A stretch of DNA of 64,000 nt from Armigeres subalbatus (GCF_024139115.2 NC_085140.1:155150452-155214451), one strand, 5' to 3'; shown: positions 18,632-30,042, numbered from the stretch's first letter. Notes: generated by a model not told the origin, from the sequence alone. Program-made: numbers and translations.

Positions 18632-18869
18632 ACGGTGACCACTTCCAGATTCACGTTAGCCGGGCAACCAGTGGAAAATGTTGAAAGCTTCCAATATCTA
18701 ATTAGCCAAATGGTGTCAGACGGTACCAAGATCGACATAGGCACACGGATCAAGAAAGCAAGGGCTGCCTTTGCGAGTTTAAGAAATATCTGAAAAAACA
18801 GGCAAATAAGTGAACGCACCAACATATTTTCAACTCTAACGTGAACGCTAGCGAATCATGGTGTGAACC

Positions 18870-20180
18870 GCTTTGTCCACCGGATGGAACTGTTAAGTCT
18901 CAGGATTATGTAATGGCGCTCCAGCTTATCATTGTACCAGATTAAGCCATTTTGATTGGAGCAAAAATTTCCCTAGGATTGATGTTTGGCGTTGAGGTCT
19001 CCTGTGATGGCAAACTTCTCGTGCCACTGTGTAAGCTAGCTGTGTGAGATATTTATTCGCAGGATTTTGCTTGCGTGGGTCAACAAGACCCGATGAACGT
19101 GACAACGCCGACGAAGATGATAGTTTCCATTTTAACGGCTTGTTTAATCTAACCTCACCAGCTGTTGTTGCACATACTTTGGGTTTCAGGAGGTTTCAGC
19201 GTTTAGATGGGTGCGCAATCATCCGAAAGTAGAGGTTACTCATCTTGCTAACGGCGGAATCTAGGGGAGGAAGAGGCGACCATTCGTTGGTGGATGCAGC
19301 TGATGTTGCTTGACTTCTTATAACTTCGGATGGAAACAATGCTGCGACAACTGCTAACCTTTTCTGTGGTTCCAGCGGTGGAACGACCAGAATCGGAGGG
19401 CGATATTTCCGGAAAGTTTCGATCGTCGAACGGCGAAGAAGAGTTGTGGTAGAGTTTTTCGTAAGGACTTCACAGAATTCCTCAAGCTTCGGGCAGGCCT
19501 TCGTGGGGCCCGGTTCTCGTCCCCAAAGTTAGCGCACTTGGAGTCCGCTTTTTTATCTGTTTGCATTCTTCGATTACCACTGCACCAGATGCATTGGGCG
19601 TTCATAAAGCAGTTTCGAGTTACGTTGCCGAAATGAAGACAGTTGATACATCGGTTTGTATTTGGTCCAATCAATCATTGTCCTGATGATGTGGCCTTGA
19701 TGAGTTTACCGAAGTTATTTTGAAAATGCTTTAAGGTGTCAGACCGCTGTGCTCCAGAGCTTCCTTCAATTCCTTCGCATCCACGTTGTCGAGGGCACGC
19801 AACACCACTTTGATGTACTTCTTCTTCCACTTGGTTGTTTGATCTACACTGGTTGCTGCTACTCTCTTTTCTTGGTGATTTCAGGCTTAATGCTCGTTTT
19901 CCAGCAAGGAGAATTTGTTGCTCGAGTGAACCATAGCTCTTCTGTTGTCTCTTCCGATGTACATTTTCGGTACATGGAGGAAGCGACTGATGTAAAAATT
20001 GCATCAGCTGTCTTAGCAGAACCATCCATCGTTCACACCGCGAAAATTAGACGACTGCGGTGGGTCAAGCACATAGCTATAACATCGGCAAACAACACGG
20101 TGAAAATAGTTCTCTGTGTACAATTCAACAGGCACAAAAAGCTAAGGTGTTCGCAGGTCGAAGGTGCGGATCCTGTGTAG
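18870..20180 (-). pseudogene. Antisense LINE, ORF1 zinc-knuckle protein and endonuclease start
   Basis: Reading on the minus strand from about 20030, the ORF1-like part has Gln/Lys-rich sequence, GRRQGCEGIEGSSGAQ-like text, then RCINCLHFGNVTRNC and QCIWCSG, zinc-knuckle-like Cys clusters in which the expected His of the first knuckle is Asn. Further on, near 19020-18880, KFAITGDLNAKHQS is the conserved endonuclease block that holds a catalytic Asp and Asn. The order ORF1 then endonuclease is right for a Jockey/Loa/I-type LINE. Many shifts and stops make it a pseudogene; the RT is missing because the RTE copy begins at 18868. Confidence 0.7.
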
Positions 20181-20820
20181 CGCGGTCTACATGACGTGCA
20201 GTTATGGACCAAGTGGAATGAACTTTTTTTTTGTCCAGAGGCTTAATTTGAATGAATGAATAAATTACTCGTTTTTTTCTTAGATAAAAGTAACCCATCT
20301 TGTGTGACCAAAGTAGCATTCGACTTCCATTTGCATAACCGCGTGATTTATGTTTTACGTTTTATTTACAAGAACTCTCTACCATATTAGTGTGACTATC
20401 GCCAAATGACTTGGTTAGCAACAAGAGTTTCTTAGCTTCTTCTTGGAACGTATTCTATCAATAGTATGACAAACAACAGCATGTGGCGCTCAATTTGAAC
20501 CGCAAACATCCTCACAGCTGCTAAGAAGAGAACATAATTTGAAATTAATCACGCCGAAACGGTCTCACCAAAATGATGCACTAAATTAGATGTCGCACGG
20601 TAGAGTTAAATCTGTTTCGCACATTTCTGCTCAAGTTGTTCCGATTCGCATAATCTGCCAGGGAAACGTGCACCTCCTGAGGATTAACACAAGTCGTTTT
20701 AATTAAATATCATTGTATAACTGGTAGAGTAAACCTCATTTACATTAGTTAAATCTACTGATGTGCCGTAACCACACGAATTCGATCGCTCCATTCGGTG
20801 ACGCTTTTTGCTCTATGTAA
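20181..20820. other. Unassigned spacer
   Basis: No gene or repeat recognised. AT-rich, with no open frame that has family motifs. Confidence 0.35.
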
Positions 20821-20830
20821 GTTGATTCAA

Positions 20831-20863
20831 TATAAAACAGCTAAAAGCTGTGATGTCAGTTCG
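20831..20863 (+). promoter_or_regulatory. Candidate TATA plus Inr core promoter
   Basis: TATAAAA at 20831-20837 is followed by TCAGTTCG at 20856, a match to the arthropod initiator TCAGT. The A at 20858 is 27 bases from the first T of the TATA box, a little short of the usual 30. It lies about 180 bp ahead of the small frame at 21042. Chance occurrence in AT-rich DNA is possible. Confidence 0.35.
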
Positions 20864-21041
20864 CTTGATACACATTGGATGGTGGATGGCCTTACTCATA
20901 AGTATTGCCGCACCGATTTGAACTATCAACGAATGCGTTGGATGTAGGCATTTAGCTGAGCAGGATCGTCCCCAGGACATAAATAAAACCAGCCAGCCAC
21001 CTATCTTTTGTCGGAAATACGCCAACAAATTATATTAAAAC

Positions 21042-21218
21042 ATGGGAAACCATCACGTGCCCTCGATTTTAATTACAACCCCATTTCAGCACGGTGCTGC
21101 ACTGACTGGCGACAAGAGCTCACGCTGCTCGAGAAAGTGCACCGGAGGCAGCATTACTGGTATGAGAAAGGTTTGCATGCTTTGTTCGCGGCCAATGGGT
21201 GCAACTGAAAAGGAATAG
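21042..21218 (+). CDS. 58-codon hypothetical frame with four spaced Cys
   Basis: The ATG at 21042 has AAAAC before it and G after it, a fair insect start context. The predicted peptide begins MGNHHVPSILITTPFQHG and carries a basic Cys-containing C-terminus (RCSRKC, then RKVCMLCSRP) and no clear signal peptide. Polyadenylation-like AATAAA motifs occur near 21460 and 21526. I recognise no family. An alternative reading treats TTTCAG at 21081-21086 as a splice acceptor, with the exon in another frame ending NGCN at 21208. Evidence is weak: short length and a candidate promoter only. Confidence 0.2.
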   Translation: MGNHHVPSILITTPFQHGAALTGDKSSRCSRKCTGGSITGMRKVCMLCSRPMGATEKE

Positions 21219-21686
21219 TTTTGCAACATTCGCCATTGTACATTTATGGAATTAAGCTCCGCAAACAGCATGTCTGGAAGATGGATGACGGTCTGCTTTT
21301 GCAAAAGGGAATGTTAGCAGCAGTCGTGTAGGATGCTGAAACTGGCGGGTTTTATTTCCTGTAACTTGTGGAATTCAAATTTTCATAATGTCTGTCTTTA
21401 TTCAGCTTGAACAAATATATTTCGCTGTCGATTGCTTACCTGCTGCTACAAAAAAAAAATAAAGTCCGGATTTATTTATTTTAAGCAGTTAAGTAATTTC
21501 TAGCGATCTTCAAGCATTCATCTGTGAAGAATAAAAGTGGTAAGCCCCTGCGATAACATTTCGTATGTTTTTTCACAACCAAAGTACACATAATAAAAGC
21601 AAAATATTGTATTATCATAGAGCGTTTATCGTAAGCGCTACATAGGGTGGTGGGGGTAAATTGGACAAATTGCGAATGAAACTTCT

Positions 21687-22081
21687 AGGGTAAAACCTCT
21701 TATAGTTGCGATAGTATGAAATTTGGGTTGCTGCGTTTGAATACTGCTAATAAAAGTACTTTAACATTTTGTCGTTTGTGCACCAATAGTTGCGGTAGTG
21801 TTTCTATAGCTGCGAGTCTTGTAAGAAAACAGTGGGATTCACAACTATGGGTACGCAAAATAAAAAATATCAACAATTGGAACATTGCATCAACAGTTGA
21901 AGTTATAATTTTCGGATTGAATTACGAGTTTCTTTGCAACTATAACATTTTTATACTAAAATAGAAGCGGAAAGCCTTTAATAATATATCAAAGGTATAG
22001 AAAATTTAATTTGATATTATTCTTGGAAAATGAATATTGTTGGAACGTATTTGGTTCCTCCACTAATGGATCATTTACTCT
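21687..22081. mobile_element. AGGGTAAA-ended MITE, copy 1
   Basis: Starts AGGGTAAAACCTCTTATAG and ends TCATTTACTCT. Inner phrases AATAGTTGCGGTAGTG and TATAGCTGCGAGTC are shared with the copy at 22207-22710. It is more decayed than copy 2. Non-coding. Confidence 0.6.
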
Positions 22082-22206
22082 ATCAAGATTCATAAATACC
22101 TTAAAACAAACTGTACATAAGAGTCTCTAATTTATTCCGTTTCAAAGGCATCAACTTCTACGTAGTGCTTGATTACAAAAAAAAGGGAAAGTAGGAGAAA
22201 GGAAAT

Positions 22207-22710
22207 AGGGTAAACGTTCCGATAGTCGTGGGTGTTCCTATAGTTGCGGTAGTGTTGTTTTTACACAATCTACGTATTTAACGCAGCAACCCATATCGTC
22301 TATCAATTTGTTGACCTGTCATTACACGAACTACTGGAAAACAGGTTGAGAATTGCATCAAAATTGGTAAAGTATCACTAAAATACCTTTTCCTTTTCTC
22401 TGCTTTGCACCAATAGTTGTGGTAGTGTTCCTATAGTTGCGAGTCCCATATGAAAACAATGGGATTCGCAACTATAGGAACACGAATTAAAAAATACCGC
22501 AACTATTGAAACACTGCACCAATAATTGGAGGTACCATTTTAGGTAACAATGATGGATGCTGCTGCCATTAGGACCCGTTTCGGATCAAATATAATTAAT
22601 AAACTTCCATGTGCACCCTTGAGGTAAGTGAAATGAAGTATAGGCTTGGTGTGAACCAATAAATAGTGGTGAAACGTGCTTAGTTCCTCCACTATTGGGT
22701 CTTTTACCCT
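22207..22710. mobile_element. AGGGTAAA-ended MITE, copy 2
   Basis: Starts AGGGTAAACGTTCCGATAG and ends CTATTGGGTCTTTTACCCT. The phrase CCTATAGTTGCGGTAGTG recurs twice and is also found inverted (CGCAACTATAGGAACAC). Only about 125 bp separates it from copy 1, in the same orientation. Confidence 0.65.
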
Positions 22711-23580
22711 AGTAGGCTTATGAAGTGAAAGCAAATTTATCATTTTGTTAGTCATGGTTCGGCTAAGACATACCTTTAGGTAGTTAAGCAGTTTCCCAGA
22801 AGACTCACAATGAGCTGAAGTAGCTCCCCACTGAAACATTTGTCAGTGACAAACACGGTAATGGAATCGTGATAATAAATGTCCTCGGATGGCAGCATCA
22901 CTCCAAGTACCACTTTTGCTCACCTTCCATTTCCAAAACTATCAATCTGTGGGAAAAAAGATGTGGGTTCACTCCAAATCCCACATTTTGCAGCACTTCA
23001 ACTCATTCAGTCGAGTCGAGTTTAAAGGCACTCAAAAAAATATCCTGGGAATCGTTTGACACTACTCCGATGGCAAAACCCATTTCCACTACGGACACTG
23101 GCATCAACTTGGCAAATCGGACCCGCTTCAAACATGCTCGCCCGTCCCAACGTTTAGGTCGATAAATTGACACATAACTTCTCGGCCGGCTGAATCGATT
23201 TTTATGTGCATCAACAACTTTTCAACAAGTGTCGGAGATAGCCTTGGTTTCCGAGGTCGATGCTAACTTATGGGTTTTAAGTACGGGAGATTCTCTTTTA
23301 GTGTGGTTTGCGGAGAAGAAAATAGTTCAAATATTTTCTCGATAACTCGCTTGAAAACATCTAGGGCCCCTTGCTAAGCAAATACTGCTCTAATGTCTTA
23401 GCCACAGACAACCAGACGATAAACTCCAATTGCAGAGGCGCTAGCAGTCAACCACTTGAGTATTTGTTGCGCGAAATACTAACACCCAAAGCTACACTTT
23501 AATTCACATAAGACCCATCATTCACATAGTACGCGCTTTTTAGAGGCGGAATTAACAATCAATATAATGACATTTGTTGT
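22711..23580. other. Unassigned spacer
   Basis: No gene or repeat recognised. Open frames at 22869-23165 have no family motifs. Confidence 0.35.
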
Positions 23581-24175
23581 TACAGTTAAACCTCCATGAG
23601 TCGATATTGCAGGGAATATCGACTCATGGAAATATCGAGATATGGCATAGGAAATCTTTGAAAAGCTGTTTAACCTTCTGTCTGTGCTCAAAAAAACTTA
23701 CGTTGTCTGTACTCTGGGGTCATATTGACCCCAAATTGAAATTGTTATAACTTTTTGGTTGTTTGGTCAATTCCGGATTTTTTGGGCTGTTTCGAAAGAT
23801 AATCTAATCATCTTTTAGAATGTTACCTCAGTCATTAGCAACGATCGTCTAGTGGGAATGGACTGCCCTGTGATGGGAGAAGTAATTAGGAATTTTATAA
23901 ATAGGTGGCGCTAGTGTGCTTGCAATTGTTTTATATGTGTGAAATATGGCTGTAGCTTGAGATCCTCAAGACGCTCACTCAAGTTGTATTCGGCAAAGTT
24001 GTTCATGATGTCCAAGACTACAAAGCGGTGCTCAGTATAATGAGTACTTCTTCCAAAAGGCGGCGCTAGTGAGCAGATATTTTTGAGTATATTGTTCCAT
24101 GAAATATCTGATATATTTTGAGGCGTAGTATTTGTGACAAACATGAATGTTGCTGTAGGGTATTCCAAAGATTTT

Positions 24176-24960
24176 ATTTTCATTCGACTTGGTCTAGTAA
24201 TGCAAACGTTAGAATGCGTTCACAGTATACGTTCTCGGCCATCCAAGAATACCCTGGAGTTAAGGCCTTTAGGTCTACACGCGTAACCAAAGGTCAGCCA
24301 GTCCGTTTCAAATATGGTACATGCTCTTAGTGATGGGACCCTCCTTAGCCGTGCGGTAAGACGCGCGGCTACAAAGCAAGACCATGCTGAGGGTGGCTGG
24401 GTTCGATTCCCGGTGCCAGTCTACACAAATTTCGGATTGGAAATTGTCTCGACTTCCCTGGGCATAAAAGTATCATCGTGTTAGCCTCATGATATACGAA
24501 TGCAAAAATGGTAACTTGGCTTAGAAACCTCGCAATTAATAACTCTGGAAGTGCTTAATCAACACTAAGCTGCGAGGCGGCTCTGTCCCAGTGTGGGGAT
24601 GTAATGTCTATAAGAAGAAGACATGCTCTTAGTGATAAAATGATTAAAATGCGTTCACAGTATATGTTCTCGGCCATCCGAGATTTCCCTGGAGTTAAGG
24701 CCTTTTGGTCTACACGCGTAACCAAAGGTCAGCCATTCTGTTTTAAATATGGCACATGCTTTTAGTGATACCTGAATTAAAATGCGTCCACAATACATGT
24801 TCTTGGCCATCCAAGAATTCCCTGGAGTTAAGACCTTTAAGTCTATAAGCATAACCAAAGGTCCGCCGGTCCGTTTAAAATGTGGTACATTCTCTTAGTG
24901 ATAAAATGAATAAAATGCGTTAGTACCTAGATTAAAATGCGTTTACAGTATGACATTTTT
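24176..24960 (+). repeat. Satellite array A, left (about 130-bp units)
   Basis: Three units and a partial one. The shared core is CCTGGAGTTAAGGCCTTT followed by GTCTACACGCGTAACCAAAGG and CTCTTAGTGAT. The array is interrupted by the SINE at 24335-24620. The inverted partner is 27465-28980. Confidence 0.85.
24335..24620 (+). mobile_element. Feilai-like tRNA-derived SINE
   Basis: 286 bp, starting GGGACCCTCCTTAGCC with an A-box-like GCCGTGCGGTAAGACG and B box GGGTTCGATTCCCGG, ending in an AAGAAG tail. A 16-bp target duplication ACATGCTCTTAGTGAT lies at 24319-24334 and 24621-24636. Sequence and tail match what I recall of Feilai from Aedes aegypti. A second copy is at 52784-53050. Confidence 0.9.
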
Positions 24961-25019
24961 AAATTTACAAACACATTGTTTGATAGTTCTGAATACCCAG
25001 AAGGGTTGAGCCATCCTGA

Positions 25020-26330
25020 ACGCTCAAGGTACTCCAAAACGTTCTCGAGTGCAGCCCCCGATACCTACTGGATCAATCAAGGCTTTGGCAATGTCTTCAT
25101 CGTCGGTGTACATCCAATTCGGTTCAATAAGCATATACGCATCATGCAAACCCCATTTTTCTTGAATACGAGATGCTCAAGGTACTCCAAAGCGGGAAAA
25201 TGATAAATGCATCATGAAACAATCATGATTATCCTTAAACAATTGAAAAATGCTCCTTAAAAAAACTGATCATTTTTCCTTAAATTATTGAACAAATTAC
25301 CTTGAAATATATAAAATGCTCCGTAAACATTTGAAAAGTGTACCGTAGAAACGAAAAAAATGTACCGTAAACAATTGAAAATGCTCCTTAGAAAAACAAA
25401 GATCAAGGAAAGGTACAATTTCTTTAACAATGCTTTGAATTGCTTGTAGGCTAAGATTACATTTTGTATAAGTTTATGGAGCATTTCATTTTTTTACGGA
25501 ACCCTGTTTTTAGTTCAAGGAGCATTTTCTCAGGCTAAGGAGCATTTTTTATTGGTTTAAGGAGTGTTTCTTCTTTTTAGGGAGCATTTTCCTTAGTTTT
25601 CGGAGCATTTTTCTGTTTAATAGGGTTACCAAGCAAAACAATCAGCGTCATACTCCAGGGGCTATACAATGGTGCAGAAGATTCTACTTTATGACAGCCA
25701 ATTTCAAGGTACTTTTTCAACTATTTCACAATAATTTTTATATCAATATACTGCGCAATTATCATTAGTTAAATAGCAAATCTTTGTTTTTCTAAGGAGC
25801 ATTTTTAATTGTTTACGGTACATTTTTTTCGTTTCTACGGTACACTTTTCAAATATTTACGGAGCTTTTTAAATATTTCAAGGAAATTTGTTCAATCATT
25901 TAAAGAAAAATGATCAATTTTTTAAGGAGCATTTTTCAATTGTTTAAGGACAATTTCATCTGTTTTAATGGACAATTTTTGGGCTGCCCTCCAAAACGTT
26001 CTGAAGTTCAGCTCACAATATCTACCGGGCCAACCAAGGTTTTTGCAATGTCCTCATCACCGGTATACACTCAATCCAGTTTAGTAGGCATATACGCATC
26101 ATGCAAGCCCTATTTTCTTGAATACCAGATGCTCAAGGTACTCCAAAACGTTCTGGAGCTCTGCTAACGGTATCTACCGGATTATTCAAGGCTTTTGCAA
26201 TGCTCTCATCGTCGCTATTTACCCAATTCGGTGTAATAAGCATATGATCCTAATTTCCGTGAACATGAAATCCAATGTCCAAGGTGCTCCAAAATGATCT
26301 TGAGTCAAGATGCACAATGAAGTTTAACCC
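25020..26330 (+). repeat. Satellite array B (about 151-bp units)
   Basis: Units begin near 25026, 25179, 25984, 26135 and 26283. The core is GGTACTCCAAAACGTTCTGG, then ATATCTACCGG, ATCAAGGCTTTTGCAATG and AATAAGCATATACGCATCATG. The array is broken at about 25200-25980 by a foldback element. Confidence 0.8.
25200..25980. repeat. Foldback element with AAGGAGCATTTT motifs inside array B
   Basis: Arms of about 180 bp (25222-25400 and 25775-25955) are inverted copies; shared phrases include ACGGTACATTTTTTTCG and TAAGGAGCATTTTTCAATTG. The loop contains further (A/C)GGAGCATTTT motifs. It replaces part of a satellite B unit, so it probably inserted there. Non-coding. Confidence 0.75.
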
Positions 26331-27180
26331 GCGATTTGTTCTGCGTTCACGGACTTGGATGCTCAAATAGTCCAATCGTCACGGTTTCCAGGACGTTTTG
26401 GTGAACCTAAAAGATATGTAGTAGCTTATATGAATAATGATTGAAGTCAACGCAATGGACCTACTGCGATATCATATCATACACCATTCGTAAGTTGCTT
26501 CATTGGATAGATCACAAGATCCGAGCTCCAAAAAGGGTCTGTAATACAGTCGATCCTCTATGAGTCGCTAATAAAAGAACCATTGACTCAAGTATACATC
26601 GAGATGTGGAATAGAAGCTCCTTGGAAACTTTATCGAAAGAAACATAAGAGTAACAGAGATTTTAAGTATGGCATCATTTGTTCTACGAATCGATATCGA
26701 GTCGTAGAACATGTAGCGCCTTCTGTAGCTTGTGAAAATAATGAATGATATATTATCTACGCAATGAACCTGCTGTGATGTTTAGCTCTGAACAAATACA
26801 TCGTTCAGGACTTGGTTGATCGGGTAGATCGTACGTTATAAACCCCAGGCCTGTTTGAAAAAACCATAAAGGTCTGTAGTAGCTTGTAAAAGTGTTGAGT
26901 GAAATCCTATCAGCTCAACGGATCTGTCGGTATGTTTAGCGATTAACGTATACATTTTTCTGGACATGATTGATGTAGAAGATCGCATCTTTTGAACTCC
27001 CGGGCGTTTTGAAAAACCGAAAAGGTCTGTAGCAGCTAATAACCATAATGAGTGAAATTCTATCGGCTCAATGGACATGCTGGGAGGTTTAGCGCTGCAG
27101 TAATACTTCGTTCAGGGTTTGGTTGATCGAGTAGATCGCATGTTCTGAACTCCAGGCCGTCTTGGAGACCCTAAAATATG
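26330..27180 (-). repeat. Satellite array C, apparently array B inverted (about 152-bp units)
   Basis: Units start near 26395, 26720, 26872 and 27025, with GGTCTGTAGTAGCTTGT and GTTGATCGGGTAGATCGCATG. Reverse-complemented, the core reads CCAAAACG-CCTGGAGTTCAG then GATCTACCCGATCAACCAAG, which lines up with the B core. One unit is interrupted near 26535-26715 by sequence with a pogo-like end. Confidence 0.65.
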
Positions 27181-27464
27181 TTACATTAATTAAAAACTCG
27201 ATAATATCATGTCTTATGATCACATATATATTTTCGGTCATATTCTCAGCTTTGGACATTTTGTTTCTAGAGATTTTTTTTATGAATTCGAGGATATGTA
27301 CTCCAGAACAGTTTGAACGGCCTATGACGTCCAAAAAAAATATTTTAACACCTTTTTAGTTCTTTCTATACTTGTTTTGGCAGGATCGAGCGGAAAAACC
27401 AAAATTTGTACGTAAAATCCATGTAAAAAATCGCCTTGAAAGTGTTTAGTCAAGGGCTGGGGTT

Positions 27465-28980
27465 TCATGGATGGTCGAGGACATATACTGTGAACGTATT
27501 GTAATCTAGGTATCACTAAGAGTATCTAATATATTTGGTTACGCTTATAGATTCAAAAGGCTTAACTCCAGGGAATTCTTGGATGGCCAAAAACATATAC
27601 CGTGAACGCATTTTATTATTTTTACCACAAAGAGCATGTAGCATATTTGAAATAGTCTGGCTGATCTTCAGTTGCGTATGTAGAGCCAAAGGTCTTAAAT
27701 CTAAGTAATTCTTGAATGATCAAAAACATATATTTTGAACGTATTTTTAGTTTAGTTTTTTTTTATCACCAAGAACATGAACTATATTTGAAACAAACTG
27801 GTTGATTTTTGGTAACGCGTGTAGAACCAAAGACCCTAACTCCAGGGATTTCTTGGATGGCCGAAAACATATATAATGTGAACGCATTTGAACCTTGGTA
27901 TCATTAAGAGTATCTACCATATTTGAAACAGGCTTTCTGATCTTTCGTTAGGATATAATAAACCATACCCGATAGTTGATTTAATTTTCGAATATATTTG
28001 TTTCAACCATGCTTTCCAGCTGTTACTGTCAAATAACATGTACATCAGAAAATAACTATATTCATGGTTGTTTTTGCATTCGAAAACGCTGTGAAACTAC
28101 TTTATCGACAATATAATGACAACAACAAAAGAGCAAAAGGCGACAGAAGCAGAATCGAACTAGTTACATGGGGAGTGAGAGTCACCAACTTTACCTCTGC
28201 ACCGTGCTCACTTCATGTCGATAGGATGATTTATGTTGATCAGTTTATACAGATTTTCCAAATCATTAAATGGTTGTCAAAAGAACAATATTATCATTGT
28301 TTCAATCATGCGATGCAAGATTTAAACAACAATAATATTCTATTGAATAAAGCATGTAAACATGATGAAACAACAACATTGAAGATTAAAACAACAATAT
28401 TCACGTTGTTTGATGCAACAATCGGAACAGTTGTTTCAATCTTACAAGATTCTTCTGCATGTATTTGAAACAGAATGGCTGACCTTTGGTTACCCGTGTA
28501 GACTCAAAGGCCTTAACTCCATGGATTTCTTGGATGGCCGAAAACATATACTGTGAACGCATTTTAATCATTTTATCTCTAAGAGCATGTACCATATTTG
28601 AAACGGACTGGCCTACTTTTAGTTACGCGTGTAGACTCAAAGGCCTTTACTCCAGGGAATTCTTGGATAGCCAAGAACATATATTTTGGACCCATTCAAA
28701 TCTTGGTATCACTAAGAGCATGTGCCATATTTAAAACAGAATGGCTGACCTTTGGTTACGCGTGTAGACCCAAAGGCCTTAACTCCAGGGAAATCTTGGA
28801 TGGCCAAGAACATATATTGTGGACTCATTTCAATCTTGGTATCACTAAGAGCATGTGCCATATTTAAAACAGAATGGCCGACCTTTGGTTACACGTGTAG
28901 ACCCAAAGGGCTTAACTCCAGCGAACTGTTGGATGGCCAAGAACGTATACTGTGAATGCATTCTAACATTTGCAATACTA
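27465..28980 (-). repeat. Satellite array A, right (inverted)
   Basis: About seven or eight units of 127-147 bp with AACTCCAGGGAATTCTTGG and GGTTACGCGTGTAGAC. Orientation is opposite to 24176-24960. A non-satellite segment at 27950-28450 splits it. Confidence 0.85.
27950..28450. other. Insertion in satellite A with a possible antisense tRNA-like head
   Basis: About 500 bp interrupts one satellite unit. The minus strand has TAACTAGTTCGATTCTGC, B-box-like, within the segment, so it may be a SINE relative. The 134-codon frame inside it has no family motifs and is probably spurious. Confidence 0.35.
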
Positions 28981-30042
28981 GAGCAAGTCGAATGAAAATA
29001 AAACCTTTGGAATACCCTACCGCAACATTCATGTTTGCCACAAATGCTACGCCTCAAAATACATCAGATCTTACATGGAACAATATACTCAAAAATAACT
29101 GCTCACTAGCGCCGCCTTTGTAGTCTTGGACATCATGAACAACTTTGCCCAATACAACTTGAGGACCAATGTGTCTTGAGGATCTCAAGCTACAGCCATA
29201 TTTCACACATATAAGAATATTGCAAGCACACTAGCGCCACCTATTTGTAAAATTCCTAATTACTTCTCCCATCACAGGGCAGTCCATTCCCACTAGACGA
29301 TCGTTGCTAAAGACATCATCTTTACAAATTCCAAATTTGTTCGCCAAAAATATTTACAATGTACAATATTCCATATATCGGAGTATCTTGAGTAGTCTAA
29401 AATAATGGGTTCATACATATCACCACCTAGCGGCCAAATTCTAAACTAATCAATGCCTCATATCAAAGCACACGCCTTCCTGCATAACCTTTTTGAAAAG
29501 GTGCAGTTCAAAATGGGTATGATTTTCAGATATAAGCAAAATAAGCATAAAAAATCACTGTTTTCGTACTTTTTTTACGAAAACCCCTCCCCGCGAGGTA
29601 CCCGCCCACCTATGGTCGATCTTAGGTACGTTTCTAAAAGATGATTAGATTATCTTTCGAAAAAATTCCGGAATTGACCAAACAACCAAAAAGTTGAAAC
29701 AATTTCAATTTGGGCTCAATATAACCCCAGAGCACAGACAACGTAAGTTTTTCAATAAAATTAGACCGTAGCGTTTATTTTCAAGATTTTTCAAGCAAAT
29801 TTGCACCTAGCGTAAAGATCTCGGCGAGTTTTACCAAATTTCCAAGAATTACGAAAATCGATTGAAAAATAAAAAAATTGCAGCCTTTCAAAGTAGCTTG
29901 GGGTCATATTGACCCCAGAGCACAGACAAAAGGTTAAAAGGACAATCACAGTATCCCAGAAAATATTTTTAAATATTGCATAACTTGCTTCCATGGGTCG
30001 ATATTGAGTCAAAAAACATCGACTCTTGGAGGTTTGACTGTA

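Larger units (their letters stand above)
16318..18868 (+). pseudogene. Decayed RTE-type LINE copy with four later insertions
   Basis: This is a relative of the RTE element at 36879-39381. It starts in the endonuclease-RT linker (FVEELKTRAADIPEGGS, EDQWTAIKNAF, WRKIEERKEAKAAI), resumes after an insertion at 17524 (GAGCAATCAAAACG), and then matches 37966-38106, 38189-38668 and 38694-38950 of the other copy. RT blocks include FIDYEKSFDRLNHD, GMRQGCFLSPLLF and FELGDDVALL, where ADD has become GDD. There are internal deletions and stops. Insertions lie at 16585-17521, 17724-17919, 18394-18521 and 18572-18631, each with a duplication readable by comparison with the other copy. Confidence 0.85.
23674..29933. 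mobile_element. TTAA-flanked 6.26-kb element made of inverted satellite arrays
   Basis: TTAA lies at 23670-23673 and 29934-29937. Ends are CCTTCTGTCTGTGCTC and, inverted, CCTTTTGTCTGTGCTC. About 500-700 bp of subterminal sequence next to each end is also inverted-repeated (GGGGTCATATTGACCCC, GGTGGCGCTAGTGTGC or close relatives). The interior holds satellite A (24176-24960) and its inverted counterpart (27465-28980), and satellite B (25020-26330) followed by an array related to B in inverted orientation (26330-27180). No transposase is visible. TTAA with CCY ends fits piggyBac-type mobilisation. A partial end of the same family is at 31667-31800. Confidence 0.75.
23583..30040. mobile_element. 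Pogo-like MITE (about 200 bp) split by a 6.26-kb insertion
   Basis: Ends CAGTTAAACCTCCATGAG at 23583 and its inverse ending GGAGGTTTGACTG at 30040 are flanked by TA (23581-23582, 30041-30042). CAGTYAAACCTC with TA duplication is the pattern of pogo/Tigger-type mariner relatives. Its own sequence is only 23583-23673 and 29934-30040; the rest is the TTAA element. Other single ends lie near 26545 and at 63535. Confidence 0.7.

Noticed and set aside
24335..24450. tRNA gene suggested by GGGTTCGATTCCCGG (also at 15140, 36710 and 52850)
   Set aside because: The B box sits in SINE heads with long bodies, tails and target duplications; cloverleaf arms do not close.
25020..26330. Conserved coding in satellite B (reverse strand reads HDAYMLIEPNWMYTDDEDIAK in one unit)
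   Set aside because: Other units break the frame with indels, so it is most likely chance.
28064..28468. 134-codon frame in the satellite A insertion
   Set aside because: Composition follows AT-rich, AAC-repeat DNA; no motif, and a B-box-like phrase on the other strand suggests a SINE relative.
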